Source of the DNA: Paraliobacillus sp044383835
GTDB lineage: Bacteria; Bacillota; Bacilli; Bacillales; Amphibacillaceae
Length of the DNA: 64,000 nt
Reading direction: 5' to 3'
NCBI RefSeq assembly: GCF_044383835.1
Contig: NZ_JBISEP010000002.1
Span: 62,001-126,000, forward strand
Shown here piece after piece: positions 44,132 to 52,765 of the stretch. The position numbers were made by a program, and so were the translations under genes. The notes beneath the pieces are model-generated. The model saw only the letters and a program-made list of their open reading frames with translations. It did no database searches and was not told the DNA's origin. How positions within the stretch are numbered: position 1 is the first letter of the stretch; each line of letters starts with the position of its first letter.

Positions 44132-44510
44132 TGCTATCCCTCATTTCTTTTAGAATTTTTATTATATTTTCTCCATCTGGTAAACGTGGATGTAGCATAA
44201 CAAGATTGCCGAATGCAACCAATATAAACATATTTGTAATTTGATTATTAATAAAGGAAAAAATAATGCTAGATATAACTATTGGAAATAAACATCCAGA
44301 TATTGCTACAATTAAATTTTTAATATCTTTTTCAAATTTCTCATGAATCACATAAAAAAATTTTATATTAAATCTCACACTAAAATAGTAGAAAGGCTTT
44401 CTTTCTGAAATGTTAAATATCATTACAAAAAGAATATGTCCTATTTCATGTAAAATAAAAACAGCTAAAGTTATCAAGAGAAATGTAATCAAAAAAGAGT
44501 TGAATATCAT
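44115..44510 (-). CDS. Miniature M50-like membrane metalloprotease
   Basis: A 131-residue membrane protein with the zinc motif HEIGH in AVFILHEIGHILFVMIF near residue 20 and the third ligand motif MLHPRLPDGENI near residue 110, as in site-2 protease (M50) enzymes, where a PxPxLDG-like sequence supplies the Asp. Three to four hydrophobic segments are visible. It is far shorter than typical M50 proteases (over 200 residues) and resembles the minimal proteases found in some bacteriocin operons. It starts four bases inside the end of the permease gene. Intramembrane cleavage of a leader or of a regulator would fit. Confidence 0.65.
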   Translation of the reverse strand: MIFNSFLITFLLITLAVFILHEIGHILFVMIFNISERKPFYYFSVRFNIKFFYVIHEKFEKDIKNLIVAISGCLFPIVISSIIFSFINNQITNMFILVAFGNLVMLHPRLPDGENIIKILKEMRDSNGKSV

Positions 44511-45898
44511 TTGACTATAGGTCTCCTTAGATATACATTTGCAACTACGAAAAACATCATAACAGAAAGTGAAATGTAAGTAATTTGCACCATTAATTGA
44601 ACTTCAAAAAGTTGTTTTATAAACATATCGATGACATTTACAATAATCAACAATAGAAATAGTACATATATTTTGTTTATCTCATTTATTTTAATAACAA
44701 AACCTACTAGTGTTGACAGCATAGTTATAAAGGCAATAATGAAAAAGATATCCAAGTATCCATGTACCTTCATTCCTGTTACAAAATAACTAATGGTTAT
44801 AAATAAAAAATACGTCATACCGTTTAGTAGATACATAATGAACAATCTAGATAAGAAATATTGGTACTTCCCTACATTTAAGGTATAGATGGAATATTTG
44901 TATTTTCTGAAATGAATACCGATTGTTAATGGTAACATGATCAAAATCTCTTTCAATCCATAATTTAATATCAAAGAATAGATTATGGAGAAATTAGATG
45001 GTTCTAAATAATGATGAAGACTTAAAATAAACGTTAAAATAATGAAAAAAAATCCTTGTTCCTTATAAATTTCATTTCTGAAAAAGTGTACAAATTCTAA
45101 CTTAGATTGAAGTAGTAATTTATTTTTTTTAATGAAGTTCTTAGATACATATGTATGTGAGAGAAATCCTGCATCTTGTTGCTTGAATGTAATATTCAGA
45201 AAATACAATGTGAGTTGATCAAAGCAGTATATCAAGATGATGCTTATAATAAACAGGAAAGTAAAAGTTAGACCTGTACTATCTCCTAGGAATGCTCGTA
45301 ATGGGTTTATGACTAAAATAATATTTACAATAAGACCAACTTGAATAAAAGTATTTAACCAAAACCGATCTTTAATACCTAATAATTTTGCTGTTACTAC
45401 TTTAACAACCATCCATAAAGTAAAAGAAAGAAAGTAATTTATAGCAAATATCATTAGTAACAACAAGACATGAAGAGGATTCATTGAATATCCTATAATG
45501 ATACTACTTATCAAAATAGGAAGAGAAATAAGAACTAATAGGAAAAGACAGAACAAGAATGGTATAAAAATTCTACTGAATGTCATCTGATAGGCCCTTA
45601 CTTTCGTATTCAAATACAGAAAAACTATGTCAGCATCATCGAATATGTTTCTAAGAATTATTACAAAGAAAGTACTTAAGATTAAACTCAACTTAATTAG
45701 GTTGAGAGAAATAAGCTCTAAGTCTATTTCCATCGGTGTTAACGTTTGTAAAGTTAGTACGCCATAAACGATATATATTAACAAAAGTCCTAAAGAAATT
45801 AGTATAAAATGAGATGGATTGCTAATAAGTAAATCTCGTGCTTTTCTTATCAACTTTGAGATTTCTTTTCTTTTAATCATTTGATATATTAAGCTCAT
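44507..45898 (-). CDS. ABC transporter membrane protein, SkfF-like
   Basis: Large polytopic membrane protein of 463 residues with about ten to twelve hydrophobic segments (for example FILISLGLLLIYIVYGVL and GFFFIILTFILSLHHYL) and no soluble domain. By size and context it is the permease of the ATPase encoded just before it; the layout resembles SkfF of the B. subtilis sporulation killing factor exporter, though I cannot show homology by eye. It overlaps the ATPase gene by 26 bases, with GAGGGG before the ATG. No lesion. Confidence 0.65.
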   Translation of the reverse strand: MSLIYQMIKRKEISKLIRKARDLLISNPSHFILISLGLLLIYIVYGVLTLQTLTPMEIDLELISLNLIKLSLILSTFFVIILRNIFDDADIVFLYLNTKVRAYQMTFSRIFIPFLFCLFLLVLISLPILISSIIIGYSMNPLHVLLLLMIFAINYFLSFTLWMVVKVVTAKLLGIKDRFWLNTFIQVGLIVNIILVINPLRAFLGDSTGLTFTFLFIISIILIYCFDQLTLYFLNITFKQQDAGFLSHTYVSKNFIKKNKLLLQSKLEFVHFFRNEIYKEQGFFFIILTFILSLHHYLEPSNFSIIYSLILNYGLKEILIMLPLTIGIHFRKYKYSIYTLNVGKYQYFLSRLFIMYLLNGMTYFLFITISYFVTGMKVHGYLDIFFIIAFITMLSTLVGFVIKINEINKIYVLFLLLIIVNVIDMFIKQLFEVQLMVQITYISLSVMMFFVVANVYLRRPIVK

Positions 45899-46640
45899 CT
45901 AATAACCCCTCAATATAACTATAATAATCTTCATTTACTTTCGTATATAATTCTTCTAATGAGATGGATCCAAATTTACTAATTACTTCCTCAACTGTAC
46001 TATTGAGTTTCATTTTTCCGTCTCTAAGAATAACGATACTATCAAATAAATTTTTACCAAAGTTTAAATCATGTGTAGAAATAAGAATACCTTTTCCCTG
46101 TAGTTTTAACTTTGCTAATACTCGTTTTAATGTTATAATCATATCTGGATCTAGACCGTTTGTTGGTTCATCAAAAACCAAAAAGTTTGTTCCTCTAAAT
46201 AATTGCGAGATGATTTGCGTTTTCTTTTTATTTCCGTGGGACAGATTTTTGATAGGAACATGTAGATAGGTGTTAAAATTAAATATTTGAATTAACTTAT
46301 CTAAATAACTACTTTGGTTTATCATTCCATTAGATGACATCATTAATTGAAAATACTCTGTTGGAGTTAGATAATCTAATAGTGTTATATTATCTGGTAA
46401 ATAAGCTATTTGATTTTTAAAATAATCTGTATTTTCTTTAGAATCAAAGGAAAGTTTACGATTATTTAGTATAAGCTCTCCATCATATTCAGTTAGTCCA
46501 AACAATGATTTAATAATTGTTGTCTTCCCTGCCCCATTATGACCTAGTAACAAAGTAATTTCACCAGGTTTTATTTTCATTGATATGTCTTTTAATTCGA
46601 ACGTATTGTATTTTTTCTTTTTAATAGATAAAGAAATCAT
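45873..46640 (-). CDS. ABC transporter ATP-binding protein
   Basis: Nucleotide-binding protein of 255 residues. Walker A is LLGHNGAGKTTIIKS, the signature is LSHGNKKKTQ (His for the usual Gly), Walker B is FLVFDEPTNGLDPD, and the H-loop is ISTHDLNFG, so it should hydrolyse ATP. I start at the ATG at 46640, just after AGGAGTGTAAAT; the longer frame has no site. It heads the operon ATPase-permease-M50-2TM. Substrate unknown; export of, or protection from, a peptide is my inference from the neighbouring protease and the broken thiol oxidoreductase upstream. Confidence 0.82.
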   Translation of the reverse strand: MISLSIKKKKYNTFELKDISMKIKPGEITLLLGHNGAGKTTIIKSLFGLTEYDGELILNNRKLSFDSKENTDYFKNQIAYLPDNITLLDYLTPTEYFQLMMSSNGMINQSSYLDKLIQIFNFNTYLHVPIKNLSHGNKKKTQIISQLFRGTNFLVFDEPTNGLDPDMIITLKRVLAKLKLQGKGILISTHDLNFGKNLFDSIVILRDGKMKLNSTVEEVISKFGSISLEELYTKVNEDYYSYIEGLLDELNISND

Positions 46641-46869
46641 ATTTACACTCCTAAAATGATAGTTTGCAAGGCATAGAATTAACAATATTCTATTCCTTTT
46701 ATAGCTATTTACAAAATACGTTAAGAGAAAAATAATTTCTCTATCATACTCCGTGTCATTATCATATTTTTGACATACCCACATGCGAAATGCTATCCGT
46801 ACAACACTAACAATAATTTGGATAGTGATTATAGTGAAGCCTTAGTGGTTACTTGATGAGTGGTAAAAA

Positions 46870-47501
46870 CTAATTTGCTTGACGTTGTACTTGGTAGTAA
46901 ACAAGCTGTTGAAGGTGAGCGTTTTCCAACAAGCGAATGTCTAGATTATTAGAAAAAGGTTTTAAATTTAATTGTGATTCAATTTCCTCTAAACTAAACA
47001 AATCTTGTATTTTCTTTCCATTGACATAAATAGAATGGTTTCATTTATATATTCCGCTGTTCTCCATGTACATGCTTCCTCTTCTTGATTCTCTGCCTCT
47101 TTCATAACCTCACGAGAAATTTCATAATACATATTCGAGTAATACCTTTTTAAACTTTGGTCAAAGTTTGATAACCGTAAGGATGCATCATTTAAATAAA
47201 CCATGATTCCCATAAGAAATTTCACTGAGTCTATATTAATCCAGTTCTCTTCTAATTCTAGTAATACTTCATCCATCCATTTCTTACACCATAGACAAGA
47301 GTAATCAAAAACTAATAGCACTTCATTGGTTGCTTCTTGATTTTCTAAAAACCAAGTGACTTCTATTCTCCAATAGGTGTCGTATCATATGACTGATTTA
47401 TGTCTTAAGCATTTTACATCTGTTTGTTCTATTATAGTTTGATCACTAAGGTAAAATTGACCAGTTATAATTAATGCAATAACAGAACCATATTTACTCA
47501 A
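46870..47501 (-). pseudogene. DsbA-like thiol-disulphide oxidoreductase, broken
   Basis: A TTG start (47501) nine bases after AAAGGA opens MSKYGSVIALIITGQFYLSD, a signal-anchor-like start. The frame then hits a TGA at about codon 38 and resumes with YDTYWRIEVTWFLENQ and VLLVFDYSCLWCKKWMDEVL, a thioredoxin-fold CxxC site (CLWC). A frameshift near 47040 breaks the cis-Pro region; the continuation reads IYVNGKKIQDLFSLEEIESQ and ends at a TAG at 46870. If repaired it would be about 210 residues, like BdbD/DsbA proteins. It lies directly upstream of the ABC/M50 operon in the same direction and may once have been its first gene. Confidence 0.7.
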
Positions 47502-48066
47502 AGTTCACATTCCTTTCTGTTAATATTTGAACTAAGCTGAACTTGGAATAATTTATATAATATGTAATAAAAATAGCATACCACATGTTTTAGAGAATGT
47601 AATATAATGCAATAAAAATGAATATATAGTGCTATTTCTTGAAGTTATTTTATATCTCAAATACAGAAGTAGAAAACATGATGGCAATGTGCATATAAAT
47701 AACGTCGCTTTCTTAAAGAAATTTTCACTAGTTTATTTGAAATAATCAGCCCTTGAATAAGCTGAATACGATAATTATGAACGCGCTTCATTCTCTTTTT
47801 ACAAATTGAACATGTCTGTTTCTTCATCGCTGTAATAAGCTCTCTACATAGAAGGCACTTGATTCATTTCGCATATCCCAAATAGCGATATACTTATCTT
47901 TCATCCCTAACATTTCTATGATAAATTTTTTTTTGCATGATTTTCTTTTCCTTTGGTGTCTACAACTCTAGGGTAACAAAAGAGAGGGGATAGCGTGTGT
48001 TTTTCCGCTTCTTTTGAAGCCTTGATAGAACAGAAGAACGACCACATTTAGTATAGAGTCAAAATA
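47502..48066 (-). pseudogene. ISL3-type transposase N-terminal remnant (about 47655-47945)
   Basis: This 565-base stretch has no intact gene. Within it, on the minus strand, FIIEMLGMKDKYIAIWDMRN, then SSAFYVESLLQR, and after a frameshift KKQTCSICKKRMKRVHNYRI and KISLRKRRYLYAHCHHVFYF reproduce the N-terminal zinc-finger region of an ISL3-family transposase (CxxC and HxxH-like pair). The rest of the transposase is missing. It is a different lineage from the remnant at 4.2-5.5 kb, judging from the sequence. Confidence 0.6.
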
Positions 48067-48110
48067 AAATAACCGAACGATAATCACTATGCATTATCGT
48101 TCGGTTATTT
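48067..48110 (-). terminator. Terminator of queF-VUT operon
   Basis: An 18-pair stem (AAATAACCGAACGATAAT with ATTATCGTTCGGTTATTT) and eight-base loop directly after the transporter stop codon; T-rich on the minus-strand side. Confidence 0.9.
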
Positions 48111-48114
48111 CATT

Positions 48115-48777
48115 TTAACTATTAACAGGCGTGATCGTATTGGTTTTATCAAGATTCATTTTTTCTAGTTTGTTTTGTTCTTTTTTCGCTAACCGGACAA
48201 GCAAATATGTTATTGGCGTGTCCACAATGGCAACGATAAACTTAAAAACATATTGCGTTGCAATCATGCCTATTAATACATTGGTTGGAACAATTCCGAC
48301 AAATGCAACAACAATAAAGATGATTGTGTCTAGTAGCTGACTAGATACGGTTGACAAATTGTTACGCAACCAAAGTTTTTTGTCACCGTGACGTTGCTTC
48401 AATTTATGAAAGATCGCAACATCAATATGCTGACTGACTAAATAAGCAAGTAAACTAGCAAACATGACACGAAAACTTCCGCCTAAAATCATTTCAAATT
48501 CGGTTTGCATACTAAATGCGGAAGCTGCTGGTAAGTGAATTGATACAAATATGAATAGCAGAGCAACGATTTGGGTGATAAATCCGGCGCGAACCGTCTT
48601 CATTGCTGCTTCTTTTCCATAAACTTCACCAACCACATCTGTTATTAAATAAGTGACAACGTATACGATTGCAGCTCCAGGCAAAACAAGATCTCCAATA
48701 GTAATTAATTTTACAGCAATAATATTTGATAAAATCAATAGTCCTACAAATAAGCCATTTAAATAGATAAACATCAT
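48115..48777 (-). CDS. Queuosine precursor transporter, VUT/YhhQ family
   Basis: Membrane importer of 220 residues with about six hydrophobic segments, of the VUT (DUF165, YhhQ) family that brings in 7-deazaguanine precursors of queuosine. Typical blocks are FVGLLILSNIIAVKL, VTYLITDVVGEVYGKEAA and LRNNLSTVSSQLLDT. It follows queF by about 50 bases and lies behind the same preQ1 riboswitch, which supports preQ0/preQ1 as substrate. AAAGGAG precedes a double ATG. Confidence 0.92.
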   Translation of the reverse strand: MMFIYLNGLFVGLLILSNIIAVKLITIGDLVLPGAAIVYVVTYLITDVVGEVYGKEAAMKTVRAGFITQIVALLFIFVSIHLPAASAFSMQTEFEMILGGSFRVMFASLLAYLVSQHIDVAIFHKLKQRHGDKKLWLRNNLSTVSSQLLDTIIFIVVAFVGIVPTNVLIGMIATQYVFKFIVAIVDTPITYLLVRLAKKEQNKLEKMNLDKTNTITPVNS

Positions 48778-48828
48778 TAATTCTCCTTTTTTATGAATGG
48801 AAAAGGAGATTCTTTGCGCTAACCCTCA

Positions 48829-49326
48829 TTAGCGATTGTCAATTTTTTCAGGGTACATATCGTGATTCATTAAACGGTGTGTAGCCATTTCTTCAAATTT
48901 GGTTCCTGGTTTTCCATAGTTACAGTATGGATCAATCGAAATACCACCTCTTGGAGTAAACTTTCCCCACACTTCAATATATCGAGGATCCATCAAGTCA
49001 ATGAGATCATTCATAATGATATTCATACTATCCTCATGAAAATCACCATGATTTCGAAAACTAAATAAATATAGCTTTAATGACTTACTTTCAACCATCT
49101 TTTCTCCAGGTATATAACTAATGTAAACTGTACCAAAATCAGGTTGTCTCGTTTTCGGACAAAGCGTTGTGAATTCTGGACAGTTAAATTTCACAACGTA
49201 GTCACGATTTGGATGTTTATTATCAAAAGTTTCAAGAACTTCTGGTGTATAATCAAAACGATAATCTGTTCCTTGGCTGCCTAACAAGGAAAGATCCTTT
49301 AAATCTTCATCTTTTCTTCCTGCCAT
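48829..49326 (-). CDS. queF: NADPH-dependent preQ0 reductase
   Basis: Reduces the nitrile of preQ0 (7-cyano-7-deazaguanine) to preQ1, the last step before tRNA insertion. Short (type I) QueF of 165 residues. The active-site Cys lies in FTTLCPKTRQPDFGTV and the substrate/NADPH motif is ESKSLKLYLFSFRNHGDFHE, with the catalytic Asp/His further on in NIIMNDLIDLMDP. AAGGAGG precedes the ATG. First gene after a preQ1 riboswitch, with the VUT transporter downstream. No queCDE is in the window, consistent with salvage or synthesis genes elsewhere. Confidence 0.97.
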   Translation of the reverse strand: MAGRKDEDLKDLSLLGSQGTDYRFDYTPEVLETFDNKHPNRDYVVKFNCPEFTTLCPKTRQPDFGTVYISYIPGEKMVESKSLKLYLFSFRNHGDFHEDSMNIIMNDLIDLMDPRYIEVWGKFTPRGGISIDPYCNYGKPGTKFEEMATHRLMNHDMYPEKIDNR

Positions 49327-49365
49327 AGTGGTAGCCTCCTTCTGTATTATTTTTACAAATCACCC

Positions 49366-49451
49366 ATAAAAAAAAGCCATTCCTAAGGATATGGCTTAAT
49401 CACGTCATATGTCCTTAGTTTTTTATAGAGGGTTTATTGCTAAGAACCTCT
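49366..49451 (-). promoter_or_regulatory. PreQ1-I riboswitch
   Basis: On the minus strand AGAGGTTCTTAGCAAT followed by AAACCCTCTATAAAAAACTA and AGGA (49451-49412) matches the small preQ1-I aptamer: a P1 stem AGAGG/CCTCT, then the A-rich tail and the AGGA that forms the pseudoknot. Downstream, AAGCCAT / ATGGCTT (49397-49374) followed by nine Ts is the terminator, so ligand binding should stop transcription of queF and the transporter. Confidence 0.95.
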
Positions 49452-49490
49452 CCTGTATTCTAAACGGAATCGCATCCATTTGCTCAAATC

Positions 49491-49519
49491 ATTATATCGA
49501 TCAAGCTAATTGCTGTCAA
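49491..49519 (-). promoter_or_regulatory. Promoter of queF operon
   Basis: On the minus strand TTGACA (49519-49514), 17 bases, TATAAT (49496-49491): a perfect consensus promoter. Its -35 box overlaps the last codons of argD. Confidence 0.85.
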
Positions 49520-50712
49520 CCATTATCATTCTCAAACACTGCTTTCAATTTGGCGAGCGCATAATCGATTTCCTCTTTTGTAGTCGTTAATGGGGGTAAA
49601 ATACGAATAACGTTGTCCCCAGCAACTAGTATTAATAATTGATGAGCTTTCCTTGCCTTTGTCACATAGTCAATCGCTTTGCCTTTCACCTCTATCCCGA
49701 TTAAAAATCCTTTTCCTCGTATTTGTTTTATTTCTGGTGTCTTACTTGCTAAACCTTTTAATTCAGACCAAAAATATGCCATTTTTTGTTTGGCTTCCGT
49801 TAGCAGATCCGTTTGCATCATCGTTTGCACGGTTGCTAATCCCGCCGTGGCTGCCAATGGATTCCCACCAAATGTACTCCCGTGTGATCCCGGTTGAAAA
49901 GCTTTTGCCACATCATTTTTTGCTAAAATCGCACCAATAGGAAATCCCGATCCTAATCCTTTGGCGACACTAATGACATCTGGTTCGATTTGATAATTTT
50001 CATAAACGAATAGCGAGCCTGTTCGACCTATACCTGTCTGTATCTCATCAACCATTACTAAGACATCATTATCTTTACATAAACGTACAAGCTCATGAAC
50101 CCATATCTGGTCCGCTGGAACTACTCCCCCCTCCCCTTGGACTAACTCTAATAAAACAGCACAAGTTTCTTGTCGAATGAGGTCTTTTAATGCTTTTCTA
50201 TCGTTATAAGGAAGGTATCTAAACCCTGGCGTCAGTGGATTAAAACCAGCTTGAATTTTTGTTTGGCCTGTTGCCGAAAGGGTAGCCAAGGTGCGTCCGT
50301 GAAATGATTGGTTGAAAGTTACAATTTCATATTTATTTGATTGGTTTATTTCTTGCGCATAACGCCTCGCTATCTTAATTGCCGCTTCATTTGCTTCTGC
50401 ACCACTATTACAAAAGAAAACTTGGTCAAATACTGTATGTTCCACTAATTTATTAGCTAATTGCTCTTGTGAAGGAATGGTATAAAGGTTGGAACAATGC
50501 CATAGTTCATTTAATTGGCTTTCTATTGCTACTTTGACCGTAGCTGGGACGTGTCCTAAATTGCATGTTGCTATTCCTGATGTATAATCAAGATATGCTT
50601 TATCCTCTTGATCCCATACATAGCTTCCTTTCCCCTTTTTTAATGCAATTGGAAAACGATTATATGTTGGCATCACGCAACTATTTATTTTATCGGTTAA
50701 TACATCAAACAT
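49516..50712 (-). CDS. argD: Acetylornithine aminotransferase
   Basis: PLP class III aminotransferase of 398 residues that makes N-acetylornithine from the semialdehyde, the fourth step of arginine synthesis; the family can also act in lysine synthesis. The PLP lysine is in SVAKGLGSGFPIGA, the phosphate contact in FCNSGAEANEAAIK, and the catalytic Asp/Gln in MVDEIQTGIGRTG. It overlaps argB by eight bases with GAGGAGG inside argB. Last gene of argCJBD. Confidence 0.94.
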   Translation of the reverse strand: MFDVLTDKINSCVMPTYNRFPIALKKGKGSYVWDQEDKAYLDYTSGIATCNLGHVPATVKVAIESQLNELWHCSNLYTIPSQEQLANKLVEHTVFDQVFFCNSGAEANEAAIKIARRYAQEINQSNKYEIVTFNQSFHGRTLATLSATGQTKIQAGFNPLTPGFRYLPYNDRKALKDLIRQETCAVLLELVQGEGGVVPADQIWVHELVRLCKDNDVLVMVDEIQTGIGRTGSLFVYENYQIEPDVISVAKGLGSGFPIGAILAKNDVAKAFQPGSHGSTFGGNPLAATAGLATVQTMMQTDLLTEAKQKMAYFWSELKGLASKTPEIKQIRGKGFLIGIEVKGKAIDYVTKARKAHQLLILVAGDNVIRILPPLTTTKEEIDYALAKLKAVFENDNG

Positions 50713-51505
50713 GAGATACCTCCTCTAATTGAATCGTTGTCCCAACTTTCTTTCCATCAATAAAATCAATTAACGTACCTGATTTAATCCCATCTACTAT
50801 ACTTACTTCTGGTACATTTTTTTCTAGTGCCGTTATAGCTGCTTTTACTTTAGGAATCATTCCACCGTATATCACCTTGGATTGGATTAATTGTTCAATC
50901 TCTTGTTTACTAGTTTCATGGAGTGTCTGCTTTTCCCCATTGTTTTCCACTATAATACCCGGTATATCACTAATAAAGCACAGCTTTGCTTTTAATGCTT
51001 GCGCAATTGCTGATGCTGCAATATCTGCATTAATATTATAACGTTGATTACTGCCATCTAATGCGATCGGAGAAATTACCGGAATATAATTTTTTTCAAT
51101 AACATCTGTTAGCACGGATGTGTTTACTCGCTTAATATTTCCTACATAACCAATCCGATCGGCATCTTTTACAGGAACAGCTTCGAGTAAACTCCCATCT
51201 ATACCACTCATTCCAATTGCTTTTACATGCTGATGATTTAAGTTTCTAACAATCTGCTTATTCACCGCTCCGCTTAATACCATTTCTACAACGTCTAACA
51301 CTTCTGTGGTTGTTACACGTAATCCGTCAACAAATGTTGTAGCAACATTCATTTGCTTTAAATAGGTGGAGATCATTGGGCCACCACCATGAACAATAAT
51401 TAAATTAATTTTCTTTTTTTTATGCAATTGCGCTATGTTTTTATAAAAATCTGCTGTTAATCGATCAACAATACTTCCGCCACATTTAATTACTATATAC
51501 TTCAT
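50705..51505 (-). CDS. argB: Acetylglutamate kinase
   Basis: Phosphorylates N-acetylglutamate, second step of arginine synthesis. Amino-acid-kinase fold of 266 residues with the nucleotide motif VIKCGGSIVD, the GGGPMIS loop, the substrate strand YNINADIAASAIAQ and the C-terminal Lys in GGMIPKVKAAI. It is short, without the N-terminal helix of arginine-inhibited enzymes, so feedback inhibition is less likely here. ATAGGAG precedes the ATG. It lies between argJ and argD. Confidence 0.95.
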   Translation of the reverse strand: MKYIVIKCGGSIVDRLTADFYKNIAQLHKKKKINLIIVHGGGPMISTYLKQMNVATTFVDGLRVTTTEVLDVVEMVLSGAVNKQIVRNLNHQHVKAIGMSGIDGSLLEAVPVKDADRIGYVGNIKRVNTSVLTDVIEKNYIPVISPIALDGSNQRYNINADIAASAIAQALKAKLCFISDIPGIIVENNGEKQTLHETSKQEIEQLIQSKVIYGGMIPKVKAAITALEKNVPEVSIVDGIKSGTLIDFIDGKKVGTTIQLEEVSHV

Positions 51506-51516
51506 TTTTTCATCTC

Positions 51517-52746
51517 CTATGTGCGATATGAAGCGTTTATCCTAACATATTCATAAGATAAATCACATCCCCAGGCAATTGCTTCCCCTTCTCCATGTCC
51601 AACTTTAGTATGAATCGTTATAGTATCTTTGGATAAATAGGCCTTTGCTGCTTCTTCACCAAATATAACTTGCATACCATTTCGAACGACATCGATTACA
51701 CCTAATGAAATACAAACTTCATTTGGATTCAGTATTTGACCACTATAACCAATTGCCGTTATAATTCGTCCCCAGTTAGGATCTGAACCATGTATCGCTG
51801 TTTTTACTAAGTTCGATGAAATTATTTTTTTGGCAACTACTTGTGCTGCTTCGTCCGTAACTGCTCCTTCTACGTGAACTTCAACTAGCTTAGTTGCACC
51901 TTCCCCGTCTCGCGCTATTTCTTTTGCAAGCACCTCACAAACGATATACAATCCTTCTAAGAAAATATCCCATTCTGGATGACATTGGTGTAACAAGCGA
52001 TTTTCCGCCATTCCATTTGCAAGCACTAACACCATATCATTTGTACTTGTATCTCCATCAACCGTAATCATATTGAACGATTGACTCGTATGTTGTTTTA
52101 ACGCTTGTTCTAGAGATTCCTGAGACACATTCGCATCGGTTGTAATAAATCCAAGCATAGTAGCCATGTTAGGATTGATCATGCCTGATCCCTTCGCTGC
52201 ACCTCCTATTGTGACCACTTTTCCATCTATCTCAAAAGCAACAGCTACCTTTTTTTCTTTTGTATCTGTAGTTAAAATAGCTGTCTCAAAATGATTTGCT
52301 TGACTATTATCTTGTGGATTGATTCGTTCAATACCTGATCGAATTTTTTCCATTGGCAGCTGTTCACCAATTAAACCAGTAGATGCAACAGCTGCATCAT
52401 CTATTGCTATGTCTAGTTTTTTCGCGATCAACTCTCTCATTTCATATGCATTTGTCACGCCTTGTTCTCCAGTGCATGCATTTGCAATACCTGAATTCAC
52501 AATGATTGCCTGCAGGCTTTGTCCATTCGCTATACTTTTTTGAGTTACTTGTAGAGGTGCTGCTTGAAATAAGTTTGTTGTATAGACACCTGTTGCTGTA
52601 GCAGGCTGTGCTGAATATAACCAACCAAGATCATATTTTTTCTTACGTATCCCACAATGTAATCCCCCTGCTGAAAACCCAATTGGCGAAGTAACATTTC
52701 CATTTTGTAAAATCTTTATCTTATCTACAGCTAATAAATGACTCAT
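51517..52746 (-). CDS. argJ: Ornithine acetyltransferase, ArgJ
   Basis: Recycles the acetyl group from N-acetylornithine to glutamate, and in bifunctional forms also acetylates glutamate from acetyl-CoA. It self-cleaves before Thr in PNMATMLGFITTDA into two subunits; the Thr nucleophile and KGSGMI motif are present, and the C-terminus ends SYEYVRINASYRT. I start at the second of two ATGs (52746), seven bases after AAAGGA; the first (52749) is equally in frame. It follows argC by about 20 bases. No argA is in the window, so a bifunctional form is plausible. Confidence 0.94.
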   Translation of the reverse strand: MSHLLAVDKIKILQNGNVTSPIGFSAGGLHCGIRKKKYDLGWLYSAQPATATGVYTTNLFQAAPLQVTQKSIANGQSLQAIIVNSGIANACTGEQGVTNAYEMRELIAKKLDIAIDDAAVASTGLIGEQLPMEKIRSGIERINPQDNSQANHFETAILTTDTKEKKVAVAFEIDGKVVTIGGAAKGSGMINPNMATMLGFITTDANVSQESLEQALKQHTSQSFNMITVDGDTSTNDMVLVLANGMAENRLLHQCHPEWDIFLEGLYIVCEVLAKEIARDGEGATKLVEVHVEGAVTDEAAQVVAKKIISSNLVKTAIHGSDPNWGRIITAIGYSGQILNPNEVCISLGVIDVVRNGMQVIFGEEAAKAYLSKDTITIHTKVGHGEGEAIAWGCDLSYEYVRINASYRT

Positions 52747-52765
52747 CATTTCATCCTTTCTATAG

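Noticed and set aside
44000..48000. A bacteriocin precursor gene in the ABC/M50 region
   Set aside because: Small frames exist, but none combines a ribosome binding site, a leader-like start and a core with Gly/Cys/Ser pattern, so no precursor can be named.
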